Shown in pieces: positions 5,481-6,202 of a stretch of DNA of 6,202 bases (position 1 is the stretch's first letter; the number at the start of each line of letters is the position of its first letter). Both the position numbers and the translations under genes were made by a program. Source of the DNA: Actinomycetota bacterium (GTDB lineage: Bacteria > Actinomycetota > Thermoleophilia > Miltoncostaeales > Miltoncostaeaceae); assembly GCA_005788075.1 (NCBI GenBank), contig SXZC01000088.1:1-6202 (forward strand), in the 5' to 3' direction. The notes below the pieces were generated by a model. It did no database searches. It saw only the letters and a list, made by a program, of their open reading frames with translations, and had not been told where the DNA came from.

Positions 5481-5936
5481 ATGGACCTGCTGCTCGCGCA
5501 CATCCCGCACCTCGCACTGCTGCTGGGAGTCGGGCTGCTGTTCACGCGGATGATCGCCGGCGAGCGCCGCATGCAGGTGGCGCTGGCCCACGGCGGCCAG
5601 GAGGCCGCGGAGGGCGTGAAGGTGCTGGGCGTGCGGGGCGCGGTGCGCACCCTGCTGATGCTGCTCTTCATCGCGGCCGTGGTGGTGCTGGCCGCCCAGG
5701 TGCTGCGGGACGACCTGCCGTCGGCATTCGTGGTGGTCGACTACCTGCTGGCGGGCGGCGTGCTGGCCATCTGGATGGCCTGGGCCGCACCGGGGTCCCT
5801 CGCCCCGGGCGTCCAGCAGCGGTTCGGTGCGGGCGGGCGCGCGGTTGTGCGCCTGGCCGTGGGCGTGGTGGTGATGGGCAGCCTGGTGATCGCCGGCATG
5901 GCCCTGGCCCACGGCGTGGTGCTCCCCCCGCTCTAG
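5481..5936 (+). CDS. Unrecognised four-helix membrane protein, third gene of the oxidase operon
   Basis: The 151-residue protein is not one I recognise. It is strongly hydrophobic, with four likely membrane segments at about 4-24, 56-75, 82-103 and 121-147. A basic stretch (RMIAGERR, 23-30) follows the first helix and suggests a cytoplasmic loop. H7, H10, H37 and H144 are the only histidines; D87 and E45/E41 are among the few acidic residues. There is no signal peptide or metal motif. It starts 6 nt after the subunit I stop, with AGGG 4 nt before the ATG, so it is almost surely cotranscribed. That context suggests a small accessory or third subunit of the oxidase, or an assembly factor. It is much shorter than classical subunit III (about 200-260 aa, seven helices) and shows none of its motifs that I can see. 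Its stop codon falls in the first copy of a 56-bp repeat. That it is a gene is likely from operon position and membrane pattern; its function is unknown. Confidence 0.8.
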   Translation: MDLLLAHIPHLALLLGVGLLFTRMIAGERRMQVALAHGGQEAAEGVKVLGVRGAVRTLLMLLFIAAVVVLAAQVLRDDLPSAFVVVDYLLAGGVLAIWMAWAAPGSLAPGVQQRFGAGGRAVVRLAVGVVVMGSLVIAGMALAHGVVLPPL

Positions 5937-5989
5937 GTCGGTCGGCAACCCCGGTGCCAGGCACGTGACCCAAGGGGCGGCGGCGATCG
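5934..5989 (+). repeat. 56-bp tandem repeat, copy 1
   Basis: The unit begins TAGGTCGGTCGGC and ends GGCGGCGATCG, with the palindrome GTGCCAGGCAC and CACGTG in its middle. It differs from the directly adjoining copy 2 at 6 of 56 positions. The first three bases are the stop codon of the upstream membrane-protein gene. A third, shorter copy lies inverted at 6104-6138. Confidence 0.85.
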
Positions 5990-6045
5990 TAGGTCGGTCG
6001 GCCATCCCCATGCCAGGCACGTGGCCCAAGGGGTGGCGGCGATCG
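5990..6045 (+). repeat. 56-bp tandem repeat, copy 2
   Basis: This copy follows copy 1 with no spacer, in the same orientation and of the same length. The six differences fall mostly in the segment before TGCCAGGCACGTG. It is followed by a 10-bp hairpin and then the inverted copy, with which its right part can pair as a long imperfect stem. Confidence 0.85.
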
Positions 6046-6051
6046 CAGCCG

Positions 6052-6090
6052 GGGATGATGCATTTGCGGCCCCCCGCAAATGCCGATCCC
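6052..6090. terminator. Hairpin between the direct and inverted repeat copies (terminator candidate)
   Basis: GCATTTGCGG (6060-6069) pairs perfectly with 6074-6083 around a CCCC loop. GGGAT (6052-6056) and ATCCC (6086-6090) extend it past a small internal loop. The flanking repeats (6011-6040 with 6104-6133) can lengthen it into one very long stem. GTTTC follows directly, a weak T-rich tail. It is well placed to end the oxidase operon before the riboswitch gene. Confidence 0.5.
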
Positions 6091-6103
6091 GTTTCGGCGA
6101 GTG

Positions 6104-6138
6104 GCCGCCGCCCCTTGGGTCCCGTGCCTGGCACCGGG
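6104..6138 (-). repeat. Inverted partial copy of the 56-bp repeat
   Basis: Read on the minus strand, about 35 bases match the inner part of copy 1 (about 5950-5984) with one mismatch (GCACGGGACC against GCACGTGACC). The TAGGTCGGTCGG end of the unit is absent. The copy ends where the -10 box of the riboswitch promoter begins. Confidence 0.8.
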
Positions 6139-6144
6139 TAGGCT
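6115..6144 (+). promoter_or_regulatory. Candidate promoter for the cobalamin-riboswitch transcript
   Basis: TTGGGT (6115-6120) and TAGGCT (6139-6144) are separated by 18 nt. Transcription would start near A6151, just before the riboswitch core. The -35 lies inside the inverted repeat copy, and the -10 lies immediately outside it. Both hexamers are moderate matches. Confidence 0.45.
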
Positions 6145-6145
6145 G

Positions 6146-6202
6146 CGCCCACAACGCCATGGGCGGTGGTGAGGGAAGCCGGTGCGAATCCGGCGCGGTC
6201 CC
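6146..6202 (+). promoter_or_regulatory. Cobalamin (B12) riboswitch, 5' part, cut by the window end
   Basis: The conserved cobalamin aptamer core is recognisable: GAGGGAA (6171-6177), then GCCGG-TGCGAAT-CCGGC (6178-6194), a 5-bp stem with the conserved loop, then GCGGTCCC (6195-6202), whose TCCC can pair back to GGGA (6173-6176). The family normally continues with GCCACTGT, just past the window. Upstream, CGCCCA (6146-6151) can pair with TGGGCG (6160-6165), although a start near 6151 would leave that stem mostly untranscribed; the exact 5' limit is therefore uncertain. In this class, binding of a cobalamin cofactor lowers expression of the gene downstream, usually for B12 uptake or synthesis or a B12-independent isoenzyme. 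That gene is not visible. Confidence 0.9.

Noticed and set aside
5934..6045. CRISPR-like array
   Set aside because: The two 56-bp units abut with no spacers, and the third copy is inverted.
4284..6152. A 622-codon open frame on the minus strand opposite the oxidase genes
   Set aside because: The translation is rich in His, Arg and Gln with no recognisable domain. It mirrors the strongly supported subunit I and membrane-protein genes and is a GC-bias artefact.

Overview
The window is a GC-rich bacterial chromosome segment with dense, ordinary coding and short spacers. Gene content (KatG, a B-family haem-copper oxidase with a Cu-A subunit, a cobalamin riboswitch), the very high GC, a tRNA without encoded CCA and apparently leaderless genes (TAnnnT box exactly 7 nt before ATG) all fit an Actinomycetota genome. 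A deep-branching class such as Thermoleophilia is a guess; the sequence alone does not fix the taxon.

Layout: (1) 3-980 (+) is the C-terminal part of catalase-peroxidase KatG, cut by the window edge. (2) 1010-1133 (+) is a tRNA-Tyr(GTA) with its own promoter, set in a 13-bp inverted repeat. (3) A strong hairpin at 1142-1169 separates it from a convergent aldehyde dehydrogenase on the minus strand (2628 down to 1174). (4) A divergent pyridoxamine-5'-phosphate-oxidase-family gene (2653-3249, +) starts 24 nt from the dehydrogenase start. The two genes appear to be read from back-to-back -10 boxes that share one TA. (5) After a composite inverted repeat and a good promoter comes a three-gene operon (3340-5936, +): Cu-A subunit II, haem-copper subunit I, and an unrecognised four-helix membrane protein. 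(6) The last 266 nt hold two 56-bp tandem repeats, a 10-bp hairpin, an inverted third repeat copy, a promoter whose -35 lies inside that copy, and the first part of a cobalamin riboswitch that runs off the window end.

How the parts work together: the oxidase genes would form a terminal respiratory enzyme that takes electrons from a cytochrome c or similar carrier and reduces oxygen. KatG removes peroxide, so there is a loose oxygen-handling theme but no shared operon. The dehydrogenase and the FMN-type flavoprotein are tied mainly by their shared promoter spacer. No mobile element, CRISPR array or defence system was seen. The most interesting points are the fused divergent leaderless promoters, the odd residues in the flavoprotein and tRNA, and the repeat cluster that seems to supply a promoter element to a riboswitch gene.
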